64,000 nt of DNA from Arthrobacter sp. NEB 688 (GCF_013201035.1 NZ_CP053707.1:62001-126000), one strand, 5' to 3'; shown: positions 45,533-54,572, counted from the stretch's first letter. The notes: generated by a model from the letters alone, not told the origin. Program-made: numbers and translations.

Positions 45533-46471
45533 TCAGCCGCCGGTCAGCGCCTTGACCACCCGCGAGGGCGAGGGCCGACCGAGCACCCCCGCCATCCAGG
45601 CGGAGGTCTCGACGAGGGCGTCGAGGTCGATTCCCGTCGCGACGCCGGCGCCCTCGAGGGTCCACACCAGGTCCTCGGTCGCGAGGTTGCCGGTCGCCGA
45701 CTTCGCGTAGGGGCACCCGCCGAGGCCGCCGGTCGAGGCGTCGACGACGCTCACGCCGTCGCGCAGGGCGGCGAGGGTGTTGGCGAGGGCCTGGCCGTAG
45801 GTGTCGTGGAAGTGCACGCCGGTGCGCTCCGGCCCGATGCCGGCCGCGTCGAGCCCCTCGAGCAGCCGGTGGACGTGCCCGACCGTGCCGACACCGATGG
45901 TGTCGCCGACGGACAGCTGGTCGCAGCCGAGGTCCATGAGCCGTCGGCAGGCGTCGACGACCTGGGTCACCGGCACCGGCCCCTCCCACGGGTCCCCGAA
46001 GCACATCGACACGTAGGCGCGCACCCACAGCCCCTCGGCCCGCGCCCGCTCGACGACCGGTGCGAACATCGCGACCGACTCCTCGAGCGAGCGGTTGAGG
46101 TTCTTGCGGGCGAAGGTCTCGGTCGCGCTGCCGAAGATCGCGACGGCACCGACACCGGCGGCGAGCGCCCGGTCCAGGCCGCGGACGTTGGGGACGAGCA
46201 CCGGCCGGCGGGGGCCGCGCCCGCCCTCGCCGAGCAGCCCGAGGACCTCCTCGGCGTCGGCGAGCTGCGGCACCCAGCGCGGGTCGACGAACGACGTCGT
46301 CTCGACGGTCTCCAGCCCCGCGGCGACCAGGCGCCGGACGAACTCGGCCTTGACGGCGGCGGGCACGACGGCCGACTCGTTCTGCAGCCCGTCCCGCGGC
46401 CCGACCTCGTAGACGGTGACCCGCTCCGGGAGGGAGGGGTCCGGTTCGACCTGCGGCAGTGCACGGCTCAC
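45533..46471 (-). CDS. Hydroxymethylglutaryl-CoA lyase-like enzyme
   Basis: The 312-residue TIM-barrel enzyme carries the DRE-TIM motif YEVGPRDGLQNES at residues 21-33 and the catalytic region with conserved Asp, His and Cys: SVGDTIGVGTVGHVHRLL, GVHFHDTYGQALAN and GGLGGCPYAKSATGNLATEDLVWTL. The GGLGGCPY loop holds the essential Cys. It cleaves HMG-CoA to acetyl-CoA and acetoacetate, in leucine degradation. The leucine pathway genes are not in this window. It converges with the upstream MFS gene. Confidence 0.93.
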   Translation of the reverse strand: MSRALPQVEPDPSLPERVTVYEVGPRDGLQNESAVVPAAVKAEFVRRLVAAGLETVETTSFVDPRWVPQLADAEEVLGLLGEGGRGPRRPVLVPNVRGLDRALAAGVGAVAIFGSATETFARKNLNRSLEESVAMFAPVVERARAEGLWVRAYVSMCFGDPWEGPVPVTQVVDACRRLMDLGCDQLSVGDTIGVGTVGHVHRLLEGLDAAGIGPERTGVHFHDTYGQALANTLAALRDGVSVVDASTGGLGGCPYAKSATGNLATEDLVWTLEGAGVATGIDLDALVETSAWMAGVLGRPSPSRVVKALTGG

Positions 46472-46579
46472 CCCTCGATCCTGACACGCCGGACCTCCAC
46501 GGGGGATGCCGCCCGCCCTCTATCCTCGTGCGCGGTGGCCGATCCGCAGCCGCCCCGACCCGAGGGGAACCCAGACACC

Positions 46580-47311
46580 GTGAGCAGCAGCGACGACCAC
46601 CGCGACCCGACCGCGCCCCCGCCGCTCCCGGAGCCCACGGACCAGGGGACGACGGACCCGTGGTCGACCGACGCGGCGCCCGGTGCGGACGACACCCGGG
46701 CGGTCGGGCCGGAGGCGACCCAGCCCTTCACCCCGCCGGCGCCGCCCGCGCCCCCGGCCGCGGACCCGCCGCACTACTCCACCCCGTCCTACGACCTGCC
46801 GGCGTACGACGCCGCGCAGGACGCCCCGGCCCCTCCCGCCCCCTCCGCGTCCGACCCGTACGGCGCGGGCCCGTTCCCGTCCGCCCCTCCCACCCCGCCC
46901 GCGAACCCCTACGGCTCGCCCGCCCCGGCCGCCTACCCGCCGCCGCCCGGTGCCGGGTACCCGCCGGCCCCCGGCGCGCCCTCGCCCTACGGGATCGACC
47001 CGGCCTGGGCCCCCGGGGCCCCCGGCTCCCCCTACGCCGCGCCCCGCAACAACACGAGCGCCCTCGTCCTGACGATCGTGTCGGGGCTGACCACGGTCAT
47101 CACCATCGCGTTCTGCGTCGGGATCGTGTTCATCCCCGCGCTCGTCTTCGGCATCGTCGGCCTGACCAAGCAGTCCTCGGACCCCGAGAGCTCCCGCAGG
47201 ATGGCCCGCTGGGGCTGGATCTCGTTCGGCGTCGCCATCGGCCTCGGCGTCCTCGCGCTCGTCGGGATCATCGTCCTCGCGGGCACGAACGGGGCCTTCA
47301 CCGGCACCTGA
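46580..47311 (+). CDS. Proline-rich DUF4190-like membrane protein
   Basis: The 243-residue protein has a long disordered Pro/Ala/Tyr-rich cytoplasmic region (PNPYGSPAPAAYPPPP, GYPPAPGAPSPYG) and two C-terminal membrane helices with LVLTIVSGLTTVITIAFCVGIVFIPALVFGIVGL, matching DUF4190. I place the start at GTG 46580 because the stretch 46535-46579 has T or A at three of 16 third positions, unlike the genome's coding pattern, and GAGGGG lies before 46580. Its function is unknown. The same composition is common in actinobacterial membrane proteins that join complexes. Confidence 0.78.
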   Translation: MSSSDDHRDPTAPPPLPEPTDQGTTDPWSTDAAPGADDTRAVGPEATQPFTPPAPPAPPAADPPHYSTPSYDLPAYDAAQDAPAPPAPSASDPYGAGPFPSAPPTPPANPYGSPAPAAYPPPPGAGYPPAPGAPSPYGIDPAWAPGAPGSPYAAPRNNTSALVLTIVSGLTTVITIAFCVGIVFIPALVFGIVGLTKQSSDPESSRRMARWGWISFGVAIGLGVLALVGIIVLAGTNGAFTGT

Positions 47312-47346
47312 CGGGCCGCGGCTCGCCGGTCCCGCCCAGCGGACGT

Positions 47347-47361
47347 CCAGCCGACTCCCAG
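47347..47361. promoter_or_regulatory. 11-bp direct repeats upstream of the response regulator
   Basis: CCAG at 47347 and again at 47358 within CCAGCCGACTCCCAGAC. The same phasing (49533, 49544) precedes the HtrA gene. It lies about 25 bases before the regulator GTG, and nearby CTCCCAG...CTGGGAG is also an inverted pair. Confidence 0.45.
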
Positions 47362-47384
47362 ACTTCGGCGCGAGACTGGGAGAC

Positions 47385-48098
47385 GTGAGCACCACGCAGC
47401 CCCCCGAGGCCCGGCTCCTCGTCGTCGAGGACGAGCCGAACATCCGCGAGCTCCTCGCCACCTCGTTGCGGTACGCCGGGTTCGACGTCGCCACCGCCGC
47501 GAGCGGCTCGGAGGCCCTCAAGGTCGCCGACGACCACCAGCCCGACCTGTGCGTCCTCGACGTCATGCTCCCCGACATGGACGGCTTCACCGTCACCCGC
47601 CGGCTGCGCGACCAGGGCCGGCGCCTGCCCATCGTCTTCGTCACCGCGCGCGACTCGGTCGACGACAAGATCAAGGGCCTGACCGTCGGCGGCGACGACT
47701 ACGTGACCAAGCCGTTCAGCCTCGAGGAGGTCGTCGCGCGCATCCGGGCCGTCCTGCGCCGCACCCGCGGTGACCTCGACGAGGACCGGCCCGTCCTGCG
47801 CTTCGAGGACCTCGAGCTCGACGAGGACAGCCACGAGGTCCGCCGCGGGGCGCGCGTCATCGAGACGAGCCCGACCGAGTTCAAGCTGCTGCGCTACCTC
47901 ATGCTCAACCCCAACCGGGTGCTGTCCAAGGCGCAGATCCTCGACCACGTCTGGGACTACGACTTCCGGGGCGAGTCCGGGATCGTCGAGTCCTACATCT
48001 CCTACCTCCGGCGCAAGATCGACGTCGAGGGCGCCCCGCCGCTCATCCACACCAAGCGCGGCGTGGGCTACGTCCTGCGCCTGCCCCCTCAGGCCTGA
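47385..48098 (+). CDS. OmpR-family response regulator, PhoP-like
   Basis: The 237-residue protein has a receiver domain with Asp59 in VLDVMLPDMDGFTV and Lys109 in DYVTKPFSLEEVVARIRAVLRR, and a winged helix with SPTEFKLLRYLMLNPNRVLSKAQILDHVWDYDFRGESGIVESYISYLRRKID. It is closest, from memory, to mycobacterial PhoP. The GTG has GGGAGA just before it. It is coupled to the sensor kinase (TGATG) and followed by an HtrA protease. Direct repeats 11 bp apart precede both it and the protease, so it probably regulates itself and the protease. Confidence 0.93.
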   Translation: MSTTQPPEARLLVVEDEPNIRELLATSLRYAGFDVATAASGSEALKVADDHQPDLCVLDVMLPDMDGFTVTRRLRDQGRRLPIVFVTARDSVDDKIKGLTVGGDDYVTKPFSLEEVVARIRAVLRRTRGDLDEDRPVLRFEDLELDEDSHEVRRGARVIETSPTEFKLLRYLMLNPNRVLSKAQILDHVWDYDFRGESGIVESYISYLRRKIDVEGAPPLIHTKRGVGYVLRLPPQA

Positions 48099-49543
48099 TG
48101 GTGTCCCGCTCCCGGTCGGCGGCCCGTGTCGTCGGCCGGCTGGAGGCGGTGCCGCTGCGCACCCGCCTCCTGCTCATCGTCGGTGTCCTCGTCGGCGCGG
48201 CGCTCATCCTCACGAGCATGGTCACGGCGTACCTGCTCAAGAGCGACCTCGACGCCCGCGTCGACGCCGAGCTGCGCAGCGTCCTCAGCCCGGTCGCCAC
48301 CCAGGCGATCGCCGACATCCAGGACCGCTCCACCGAGTCCCTCCCGACGAGCTACGCGTTCGCCATCCAGACCCCCGCCGGCCAGCTCGTGCGCCGCCCG
48401 GCGGGCCAGGAGTCGGAGCCCCTCCTGCCCTCGCTCGTCTCGTCCGACGCACGGGTGCGCACCCAGACCCCCTTCACCGTCGGGTCGAAGAACGACCGGA
48501 TGAAGTGGCGCTTCATCGCCGCGCGCGTCACCGACAGCGACGCGGTCATCGCCGTCGGCGTGCCCTTGGAACCGGTGTCGCACACGGTGACCCGCCTCCT
48601 GGTCTCCACCGCGCTCATCGGCACCATCGCGCTCGTGCTCTCGCTCGTGCTCGGGCACTTCGCGGTGCGGCGCGCCTTCCGGCCCCTGCGCCGCATCGAG
48701 GACACCGCGGCGGCCATCGCCGAGGGCGACCTCACCCAGCGCATCCCGGTGCGACAGGCCGACGACGAGGTCACCTCCCTCGCGCGCAGCCTCAACGCGA
48801 TGCTCGCGCAGGTCGAGACCTCCTTCGCCGTCCGGGAGGCCAGCGAGGAGCGGATGCGCCAGTTCGTCGCCGACGCCTCGCACGAGCTGCGCACCCCGCT
48901 GGCGACCGTCGGCGGCTACGCCCAGCTCTACCGCCAGGGCGCCGTGCGCGACCCCGAGGCCGTCGGCTCCGCGATGGAGCGCATCGAGGCCGAGTCCGGC
49001 CGGATGAGCACCCTCGTCGAGGACCTGCTGACCCTCGCGCGCCTCGACGAGGAGCCCGAGGTCGAGCACACCGACGTCGACCTCACGGTCCTGGCCGCCG
49101 ACACCGTCGCCGACGCGCGGGCCCGGGCCCCCGAGCGACGCATCCAGCTCGTGGGGTTCGACGGCGGCGTCGAGCCCACGGTCGTGCGGGGGTCCGAGCC
49201 CCGGCTGCGGCAGGTCGTCACCAACCTCGTCGCGAACGCGCTGCGGCACACCCCCGACGGGACGCCCGTCGAGGTCGCCGTCGGCCTGCGCGACGGCGTG
49301 CCGAGCCTCGAGGTGCGCGACCACGGGCACGGCGTGCCCCCCGAGATCTCGACGAAGGTGTTCGAGCGCTTCTACCGGGCCGACCCCTCGCGCGGGCGCG
49401 CCGGCGGGGGCGGCACCGGCCTCGGGCTGGCGATCGTCGCCGCCATCGTCGCCGGGCACCACGGCCGGGTGGGTGTCGCGGAGACCCCGGGCGGCGGCGC
49501 GACGTTCGTCGTCCGGTTCGCACAGCGGACTCCCAGCCACTGA
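48098..49543 (+). CDS. HAMP-type sensor histidine kinase, PhoR-like
   Basis: The 481-residue membrane protein has TM1 at about residues 23-48 and TM2 at about 167-190. An ~115-residue extracytoplasmic sensor lies between them, with a basic region and TSYAFAIQTPAGQLVRRPAG. HAMP (FRPLRRIEDTAAAIAEGDLTQRIP) precedes HisKA with His262 in VADASHELRTPLATVGGYAQLYRQG, and HATPase_c has NLVANALRHTPDGTPVEV and GGGTGLGLAIV. It pairs with the upstream regulator, starting one base inside its stop. Gene order regulator-kinase-HtrA points to envelope-stress control. Confidence 0.93.
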   Translation: MVSRSRSAARVVGRLEAVPLRTRLLLIVGVLVGAALILTSMVTAYLLKSDLDARVDAELRSVLSPVATQAIADIQDRSTESLPTSYAFAIQTPAGQLVRRPAGQESEPLLPSLVSSDARVRTQTPFTVGSKNDRMKWRFIAARVTDSDAVIAVGVPLEPVSHTVTRLLVSTALIGTIALVLSLVLGHFAVRRAFRPLRRIEDTAAAIAEGDLTQRIPVRQADDEVTSLARSLNAMLAQVETSFAVREASEERMRQFVADASHELRTPLATVGGYAQLYRQGAVRDPEAVGSAMERIEAESGRMSTLVEDLLTLARLDEEPEVEHTDVDLTVLAADTVADARARAPERRIQLVGFDGGVEPTVVRGSEPRLRQVVTNLVANALRHTPDGTPVEVAVGLRDGVPSLEVRDHGHGVPPEISTKVFERFYRADPSRGRAGGGGTGLGLAIVAAIVAGHHGRVGVAETPGGGATFVVRFAQRTPSH

Positions 49544-49547
49544 CCAG
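49533..49547. promoter_or_regulatory. 11-bp direct repeats upstream of the HtrA gene
   Basis: CCAG at 49533 and 49544 within CCAGCCACTGACCAGC, overlapping the kinase stop codon. It has the same form as the site before the response regulator gene. Confidence 0.45.
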
Positions 49548-49608
49548 CGCACGTCCACCTCGGGGGCGTTGAGTGGGATCCAGTCGAGCAGAAGGAGACC
49601 CGTCGGCG

Positions 49609-51015
49609 ATGAACGACCAGCAGCCCCGCACCCCGGAGAACCCCGGCCCGTGGACCGCCCCGCAGTGGTACACCCCGCACGGTGGTGCCACCACCGCGAC
49701 GCAGCCGACGGGCGAGGGCTCGCCGACCACCCCGGTCCCCACCGGGTACCCCCAGAGCACCCCGACCGGTCCGATGGCCCCTCCCCCTCCGTCGGGGCCG
49801 TTCGGGCCGGCCGGGGGGTCCGGACCCTCGGGCGTCCCCTCCCGCGGGTCCGGGCGTCGCCGTGGCGCCGAGATCGTCGGCGTCGCGGTCCTCGCCGCCG
49901 TCCTGTCCTCCGGCGGCACCCTGGCCGCGACCCGGCTGATGGACGACACCTCGACGACGTCGACGGTGTCCACCTCCCAGTCGGGTCGCGGCGCGGACGT
50001 CGTGCCGGTGCAGCAGGCCGACGCCTCGGCCCCCAACTGGGCCTCCACCGCGAAGGCGGTCTCGCCGAGCGTCGTGGCCATCACCGCGCAGCTCGCGAAC
50101 GGTGAGGCGCAGGGCTCGGGCGTCATCATCGACGGCAACGCGCACGTCGTGACGAACAACCACGTCGTCGCCGGCGCGCAGAAGCTCCAGGTGACCCTCG
50201 CCGACGGCCGCACCTTCTCCGCGCAGGTCCGGGGCACCGACCCCTCGACCGACCTCGCGGTCATCACCATCGACAACGCCCCCGACGACCTCACCCCCAT
50301 CGCGATGGGCGACTCCGAGGCCCTCTCGGTCGGCGACCCGGTCATGGCCGTCGGCAACCCGCTCGGCCTCGCCGGCACGGTGACGACCGGCATCGTCAGC
50401 GCGCTCAACCGCCCGGTGAGCACCCAGGCCGAGGAGCCGCAGCAGGAGCAGAACCCGTTCAACGGCGGGTTCCAGCAGCAGCAGCAGACCGCGGAGCCCG
50501 TGGTGACCAACGCCATCCAGACCTCGGCCGCGATCAACCCCGGCAACAGCGGCGGCGCCCTCGTCGACGCGTCGGGCCGCCTCGTCGGCATCAACTCCTC
50601 GATCGCCTCGCTCGGCCAGTCCTCCGGCGGGCAGTCGGGCAGCATCGGCATCGGCTTCGCGATCCCGGTCACCGAGGTGCAGTCGATCACCAAGCAGCTC
50701 ATCGACACGGGCAAGGCCCAGCACGCCTACCTCGGGGTCTACCCGCAGGACGGCAGCGCCTCCGACGGCTCGGCCACCCGCTCCGGCGCCGAGGTGACCA
50801 AGGTCGAGGCCGGCACGCCCGCCGAGAAGGCCGGCCTGCGCCAGGGTGACGTCATCGTCGCGATGAACGGCGACCCGGTCGACGGCGCGGAGTCGCTCAT
50901 CGGGTACGTCCGCGAGCAGTCGGTCGGCAGCACCGTCACCCTGACCGTCCTGCGCGACGGCAGGAGCACCGACATCCGCGCGACGCTCGCCGCGGCCGCC
51001 GGCAGCCAGGGCTGA
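49609..51015 (+). CDS. HtrA-family serine protease with PDZ domain
   Basis: The 468-residue protein has a Pro-rich cytoplasmic N terminus (~80 residues) and a membrane anchor at about residues 88-109 (AEIVGVAVLAAVLSSGGTLAAT). The trypsin-like domain carries the triad His185 (VTNNHVVAG), Asp215 (STDLAVI) and Ser314 (PGNSGGALVD), and a C-terminal PDZ domain follows (LGVYPQDG... EVTKVEAGTPAEKAGLRQGDVIVAMNGDPVDG). A Gln-rich loop (residues 278-292) precedes the serine. It should degrade or refold damaged envelope proteins. The ATG has AAGGAGA upstream. Gene order and site sharing link it to the preceding two-component pair, as in the mycobacterial mprAB-pepD layout. Confidence 0.94.
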   Translation: MNDQQPRTPENPGPWTAPQWYTPHGGATTATQPTGEGSPTTPVPTGYPQSTPTGPMAPPPPSGPFGPAGGSGPSGVPSRGSGRRRGAEIVGVAVLAAVLSSGGTLAATRLMDDTSTTSTVSTSQSGRGADVVPVQQADASAPNWASTAKAVSPSVVAITAQLANGEAQGSGVIIDGNAHVVTNNHVVAGAQKLQVTLADGRTFSAQVRGTDPSTDLAVITIDNAPDDLTPIAMGDSEALSVGDPVMAVGNPLGLAGTVTTGIVSALNRPVSTQAEEPQQEQNPFNGGFQQQQQTAEPVVTNAIQTSAAINPGNSGGALVDASGRLVGINSSIASLGQSSGGQSGSIGIGFAIPVTEVQSITKQLIDTGKAQHAYLGVYPQDGSASDGSATRSGAEVTKVEAGTPAEKAGLRQGDVIVAMNGDPVDGAESLIGYVREQSVGSTVTLTVLRDGRSTDIRATLAAAAGSQG

Positions 51016-51025
51016 GCCGCCCGCT

Positions 51026-51075
51026 CCACGGGGCGCCCGAGCCCGGCTGAGTACCGGTGCTCAGGCGCCCCGTGG
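51026..51075 (+). terminator. Terminator after the HtrA gene
   Basis: CCACGGGGCGCC (51026-51037) pairs with GGCGCCCCGTGG (51064-51075), and GAGC-CCGG/CCGG-GCTC pairs inside. It lies ten bases after the stop and before the next gene. Confidence 0.8.
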
Positions 51076-51099
51076 GCGTCCGACGGGAGTCTTGGGGGC

Positions 51100-53103
51100 A
51101 TGACGCACCGGGACGACGTGGCACGCCTCGAGGTCGAGTTCGCCGACGCGATGCAGCGGATGTACACCGTCGGCAACGGCCTCGCCCGGCTCCGCCGCGA
51201 GCTCGAGGTGCCGCCGGTCGTCACGACCACCCCCCGCACGGCGTCGGCCGCCGTCCGGTCGGGTGACCCCGCGCAGGGCGGGGTCGCGGGAGCCGCGCAG
51301 GGCGGCGTCCCGCACCAGGCCGCCGGGACGGGACACCAGGGAGTCCCCGTCCCGGCGGTGGCCGGTGCACCGGCCGGTCCGGCTCCCGTCGGCCCGGCAC
51401 CGGTCGGCCCGTCGCCCGCAGGGGTGGCGTCGGGCCACCCGGTGGCACCCCCCACGTGGGGAGCGCCGCCGACCGGGGCACCCGGTGGGCGCCCGCTCGT
51501 CGGCCCGCTCGCGCCGTCGGCCCCCGTCGAGCCCTGGTACCGCCGGGAGGGCGCGGTGACCCGTGTCCTCGCCGTCTCCGGCGCCGTCATCACGCTCTCG
51601 GGCGTGGCGATGCTCCTCGTGCTCGCCGTCCGGCACGGATGGTTCGGCCCCGGCGCGCGGGTCACCGCCGGCGCGCTCCTCGCAGGACTGCTCGGTGGTC
51701 TCGGCGTGCGCGGAGGGGCGCGCGACCGCGACTCGGGCTCTCCCGCGGGGAGCGCACCCGTGGCCCTCGTGGCCACCGGGGCGGCCGTCGCCTACCTCGA
51801 CGTCGTCGCCGTCACGGCCCTCTACGGATGGCTGCCCGCGGGGGCCGGCGTCCTGCTGTGCCTGGGGGTCGCGGCCCTCGGCTCGGCGCTCGCGCGGCGC
51901 TGGGGCAGCGAGCTGCTCGCCGTGCTGCTCGTCGGCGGGGCCGGTCTCTTCGCCCCGGTCGTCGCGGGCCGCGCCGACTGGCTGCTCGCGGCCGTCCTCG
52001 CCGTGCTCGCCGCCGTCGGGTGGTGGGCCACCGCAGGGCGCACGACCCCGTGGCTGACGCTCGTCCGCGTCGTGCCCGTGACCCTGGCCCTGCTGGCCGG
52101 CGCCGCCTCCACGGCGGGACGGCCCGGCGCCGTGCCGCTCGTCGCCGTGGGGCTGCTCGTCCTCGCCGGCACCCTCGTCACCTCCGCGCTGTCGGTGCGC
52201 CGCGACGCCGACGACATCGCCTCGAGCGCCGCGCTCGCCATCGTCGCGACCGGGGCGCTGGCCGCCGCGGCCGCCCTGCCGCAGACCCCGCGTTCCCTCG
52301 TCCACGGCGCCGTCGGCGCGGTGCTCCTGCTCGCCGCGACGGCCCTCGGCCGGGCGCCGGTCGGGCGCGTCGCGTCCCACCTGCTCGTGACGACGGCCAC
52401 CGCCGGCAGCGTCGCCGCCGTGCTGGCGGTCCTCTCCGGCACGCCGGACGGGTTCGTGCGCAGCGGCCTCCTGCTCCTCGCCCTCGCCCACCTCGCGGTC
52501 GCCGGGGCGACGCGCTCGCGGATCGCGCTCGGCCTCGGAGCCGGGATCGGCGCGCTGGGCGTCCTCGCCTGGCTGCCGGACGTCCTCGCGGTGACGACGG
52601 TCCGGCTGGCCGCCGACCACGACCTCGCCGCGGCGTTCGTCACGAGCGTCCTCGCCGGGGGCGTGGCCGCCCTCGCGTGGTGGGCCGCGTGTGCCGTCCG
52701 CGGTGTCGCCGACCCCGTCCGCCGGTTCGCGGCCGTCGTCGCGTGGTCCGTCGGGCTCGCCGCCACGGCCACCGCGCTGGTGAGCGTCGGCACGCTCGCC
52801 GGGCTGCGCCTGCAGGCGACCGAGACGGGCTTCACCGCCGGTCACGCCGTCGCCACGGTCGTCTGGATGGCGGCCGCCGCCGGCCTGCTGCTGCACTCGC
52901 TCGAGCGCCCGTCGGGGTCCGACCTCGCCCTGCGCAGCGGCCTGCTGCTCAGTGCCGTCGCCGTCGCCAAGCTCTTCCTCTTCGACCTCGCCGCCCTCGA
53001 CGGCGTCCTGCGGTCCGTGGCCTTCATCGCCACCGGGCTGCTGCTCCTCGCGACGGGAAGCCGCTACGCCCGGGCCTGGGAGCGCGCCCGGCCGCGCACG
53101 TGA
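51100..53103 (+). CDS. DUF2339-like polytopic membrane protein
   Basis: The 667-residue protein has an N-terminal coil-like segment (VARLEVEFADAMQRMYTVGNGLARLRREL), a Gly/Pro/Ala-rich linker, PWYRREGAVTRVLAVSGAVITLSGVAMLLVLAVRHGWFGPGARVTAGALLAGL and then roughly fifteen more helices. This is the form of DUF2339-like proteins. The role is unknown, possibly in envelope assembly or a membrane stress response. The ATG at 51100 has GGGGG close by but a poor ribosome site. Confidence 0.75.
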   Translation: MTHRDDVARLEVEFADAMQRMYTVGNGLARLRRELEVPPVVTTTPRTASAAVRSGDPAQGGVAGAAQGGVPHQAAGTGHQGVPVPAVAGAPAGPAPVGPAPVGPSPAGVASGHPVAPPTWGAPPTGAPGGRPLVGPLAPSAPVEPWYRREGAVTRVLAVSGAVITLSGVAMLLVLAVRHGWFGPGARVTAGALLAGLLGGLGVRGGARDRDSGSPAGSAPVALVATGAAVAYLDVVAVTALYGWLPAGAGVLLCLGVAALGSALARRWGSELLAVLLVGGAGLFAPVVAGRADWLLAAVLAVLAAVGWWATAGRTTPWLTLVRVVPVTLALLAGAASTAGRPGAVPLVAVGLLVLAGTLVTSALSVRRDADDIASSAALAIVATGALAAAAALPQTPRSLVHGAVGAVLLLAATALGRAPVGRVASHLLVTTATAGSVAAVLAVLSGTPDGFVRSGLLLLALAHLAVAGATRSRIALGLGAGIGALGVLAWLPDVLAVTTVRLAADHDLAAAFVTSVLAGGVAALAWWAACAVRGVADPVRRFAAVVAWSVGLAATATALVSVGTLAGLRLQATETGFTAGHAVATVVWMAAAAGLLLHSLERPSGSDLALRSGLLLSAVAVAKLFLFDLAALDGVLRSVAFIATGLLLLATGSRYARAWERARPRT

Positions 53104-53149
53104 CGCGGGCGCAGGTGACGCGCGGGTCCCGTTCTGCCAGAGTGGCCGT

Positions 53150-53815
53150 GTGAGCGGGCTGCATCGTCGGTGGGTGGCCGACGTCGCCGTCGCGGTGCCG
53201 GGGGCGGAGCGCGCCGACGTCGAGCGGCTCGGGAGCGACCTCCTGCGGCGCTGGAGCGAGCCCCACCGCCGCTACCACGACGTCGCCCACCTCACGGAGG
53301 TCCTCGCCGCGGCCGACGTGCTCGCGCGCGGGGGGCGCGGCAACCGGGCCGAGCGGTCCGCCGTCATCCTTGCGGCCTGGTTCCACGACGCGGTGTACGA
53401 GGGGCGGGGCGGTGATGACGAGCGCCGGAGCGCGGCCCTCGCCGCGCGCGAGCTCGGGGTGCTCGGCGCCGACGAGGCGCTGGTCGACCGGGTCGTCACG
53501 CTCGTCCTCGACACGGTCGAGCACGACATCGCCGATGCCGCGGCGGACGACGGGCCGGACGCCGACCGGGCCATCTTGCACGACGCGGACCTGTGGATCC
53601 TCGCCTCTCCCACACCGCGGTTCGACGAGTACTGCCGCCAGGTGCGCGAGGAGTACGCGCACGTCCCCGTGGCGGAGTACACGGTCGGGCGGGCCGCGGT
53701 GCTGCGCCCGTTCCTCGTGCGCCCGCACGTCTACCGCTCGGAGCTGGCCCGGCGTGAGTGGGAGCCCGCCGCGCGCGAGAACCTCGCCCGCGAGCTCACC
53801 CGGCTGGCGGGCTGA
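53150..53815 (+). CDS. HD-domain metal-dependent phosphohydrolase-like protein
   Basis: The 221-residue protein carries the HD pattern: EPHRRYHDVAHLTEVLAAADVLA, then ILAAWFHDAVYEGRGGDDERRSAALA and DTVEHDIADAAADDGPDADRAILHDADLWIL. The HD pair in WFHDAVY and later ligands are intact. It resembles the COG4339 group of predicted phosphohydrolases. The substrate is unknown. The 20 bases at its 3' end overlap the Nudix gene on the other strand. The GTG has no clear ribosome site. Confidence 0.85.
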   Translation: MSGLHRRWVADVAVAVPGAERADVERLGSDLLRRWSEPHRRYHDVAHLTEVLAAADVLARGGRGNRAERSAVILAAWFHDAVYEGRGGDDERRSAALAARELGVLGADEALVDRVVTLVLDTVEHDIADAAADDGPDADRAILHDADLWILASPTPRFDEYCRQVREEYAHVPVAEYTVGRAAVLRPFLVRPHVYRSELARREWEPAARENLARELTRLAG

Positions 53816-54572
53816 GCACCGCCTCGACGAGCGGCCACCAGAAGGTCGTGCCGCAGAGCCGCTCGAGCTCGGACGGGGTGACCCAGCGCCGGTCGGAGGT
53901 GTCGTCGTGGGCCGAGGTGAGCGCGGGACGCGTGGATGTCAGGTGCGTCTCGAAGAGCTGGAGCAGGTCGCGGCCGGCCGTCCACGGCCCTTCGCCTTCG
54001 ACGCCCCGGAAGCGCTCGTAGCCGACGGGCCGCAGCGCGTCGGGGTCGAGCAGCAGGCCGGTCTCCTCGTGCACCTCGCGGACCGCGTTCTCGCGCACCG
54101 TCTCCCCCGGCTCCCGGCCGCCACCGGGTGCGCCCCACTCCTGCCGCCACACCGAGCGCACGACGGCCAGATCCCCGGACGCGTCGTGCACGAGGACGAG
54201 GGCGGCGAAGACCCGCCGGTCGGTGGCGTCCCGGGCCGAGCGGATGAGGTCGACGTCGACGACGACGCCGTCGGGCATCCGCACCCCCGGCACGCGGGCC
54301 ACGCCCTTGTCGCCGCGCCGCTTCTGCAGCCGCAGGCCGCTGGCCACGAGGCGGCGCAGGAGCTCGCGGGCGTCGGTCGGCTCGGCGCCCGCGGCGACGA
54401 CGGCGGCGTACCGCTCCTCGGGGACGTCGTAGTGATCCCCCTCGAAGCCCCGGGCCGGGATGCCGACGCGCCGGGCGAAGGAGTGCAGCTCCTCGAGGCT
54501 GGTGTCGCTCACGAGGTGCGACCACCGTCGGCCGTGCGCCTCGACCCGCGGGGGATCGATGAGGACGGCCAC
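53796..54572 (-). CDS. DUF4031-Nudix fusion hydrolase
   Basis: The 258-residue protein is a fusion. Residues 1-85 read MAVLIDPPRVEAHGRRWSHL, LHSFARRVGIPARGFEGDHYDVPEERY, matching DUF4031, a small actinobacterial domain usually found as a separate protein. Residues ~118-250 form a Nudix domain with a perfect Nudix box from Gly151 to Leu173 (GGREPGETVRENAVREVHEETGL), so pyrophosphohydrolase activity on a nucleotide derivative is expected. The fusion suggests that the DUF4031 part acts on the same substrate. It converges with and overlaps the HD gene by 20 bases. Confidence 0.88.
   Translation of the reverse strand: MAVLIDPPRVEAHGRRWSHLVSDTSLEELHSFARRVGIPARGFEGDHYDVPEERYAAVVAAGAEPTDARELLRRLVASGLRLQKRRGDKGVARVPGVRMPDGVVVDVDLIRSARDATDRRVFAALVLVHDASGDLAVVRSVWRQEWGAPGGGREPGETVRENAVREVHEETGLLLDPDALRPVGYERFRGVEGEGPWTAGRDLLQLFETHLTSTRPALTSAHDDTSDRRWVTPSELERLCGTTFWWPLVEAVLSPPAG

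Noticed and set aside
46535-46579. GTG start at 46535 for the DUF4190-like protein
   Set aside because: The stretch has A or T at three of 16 third positions, whereas neighbouring genes are almost wholly G/C there; GAGGGG sits before the later GTG at 46580.
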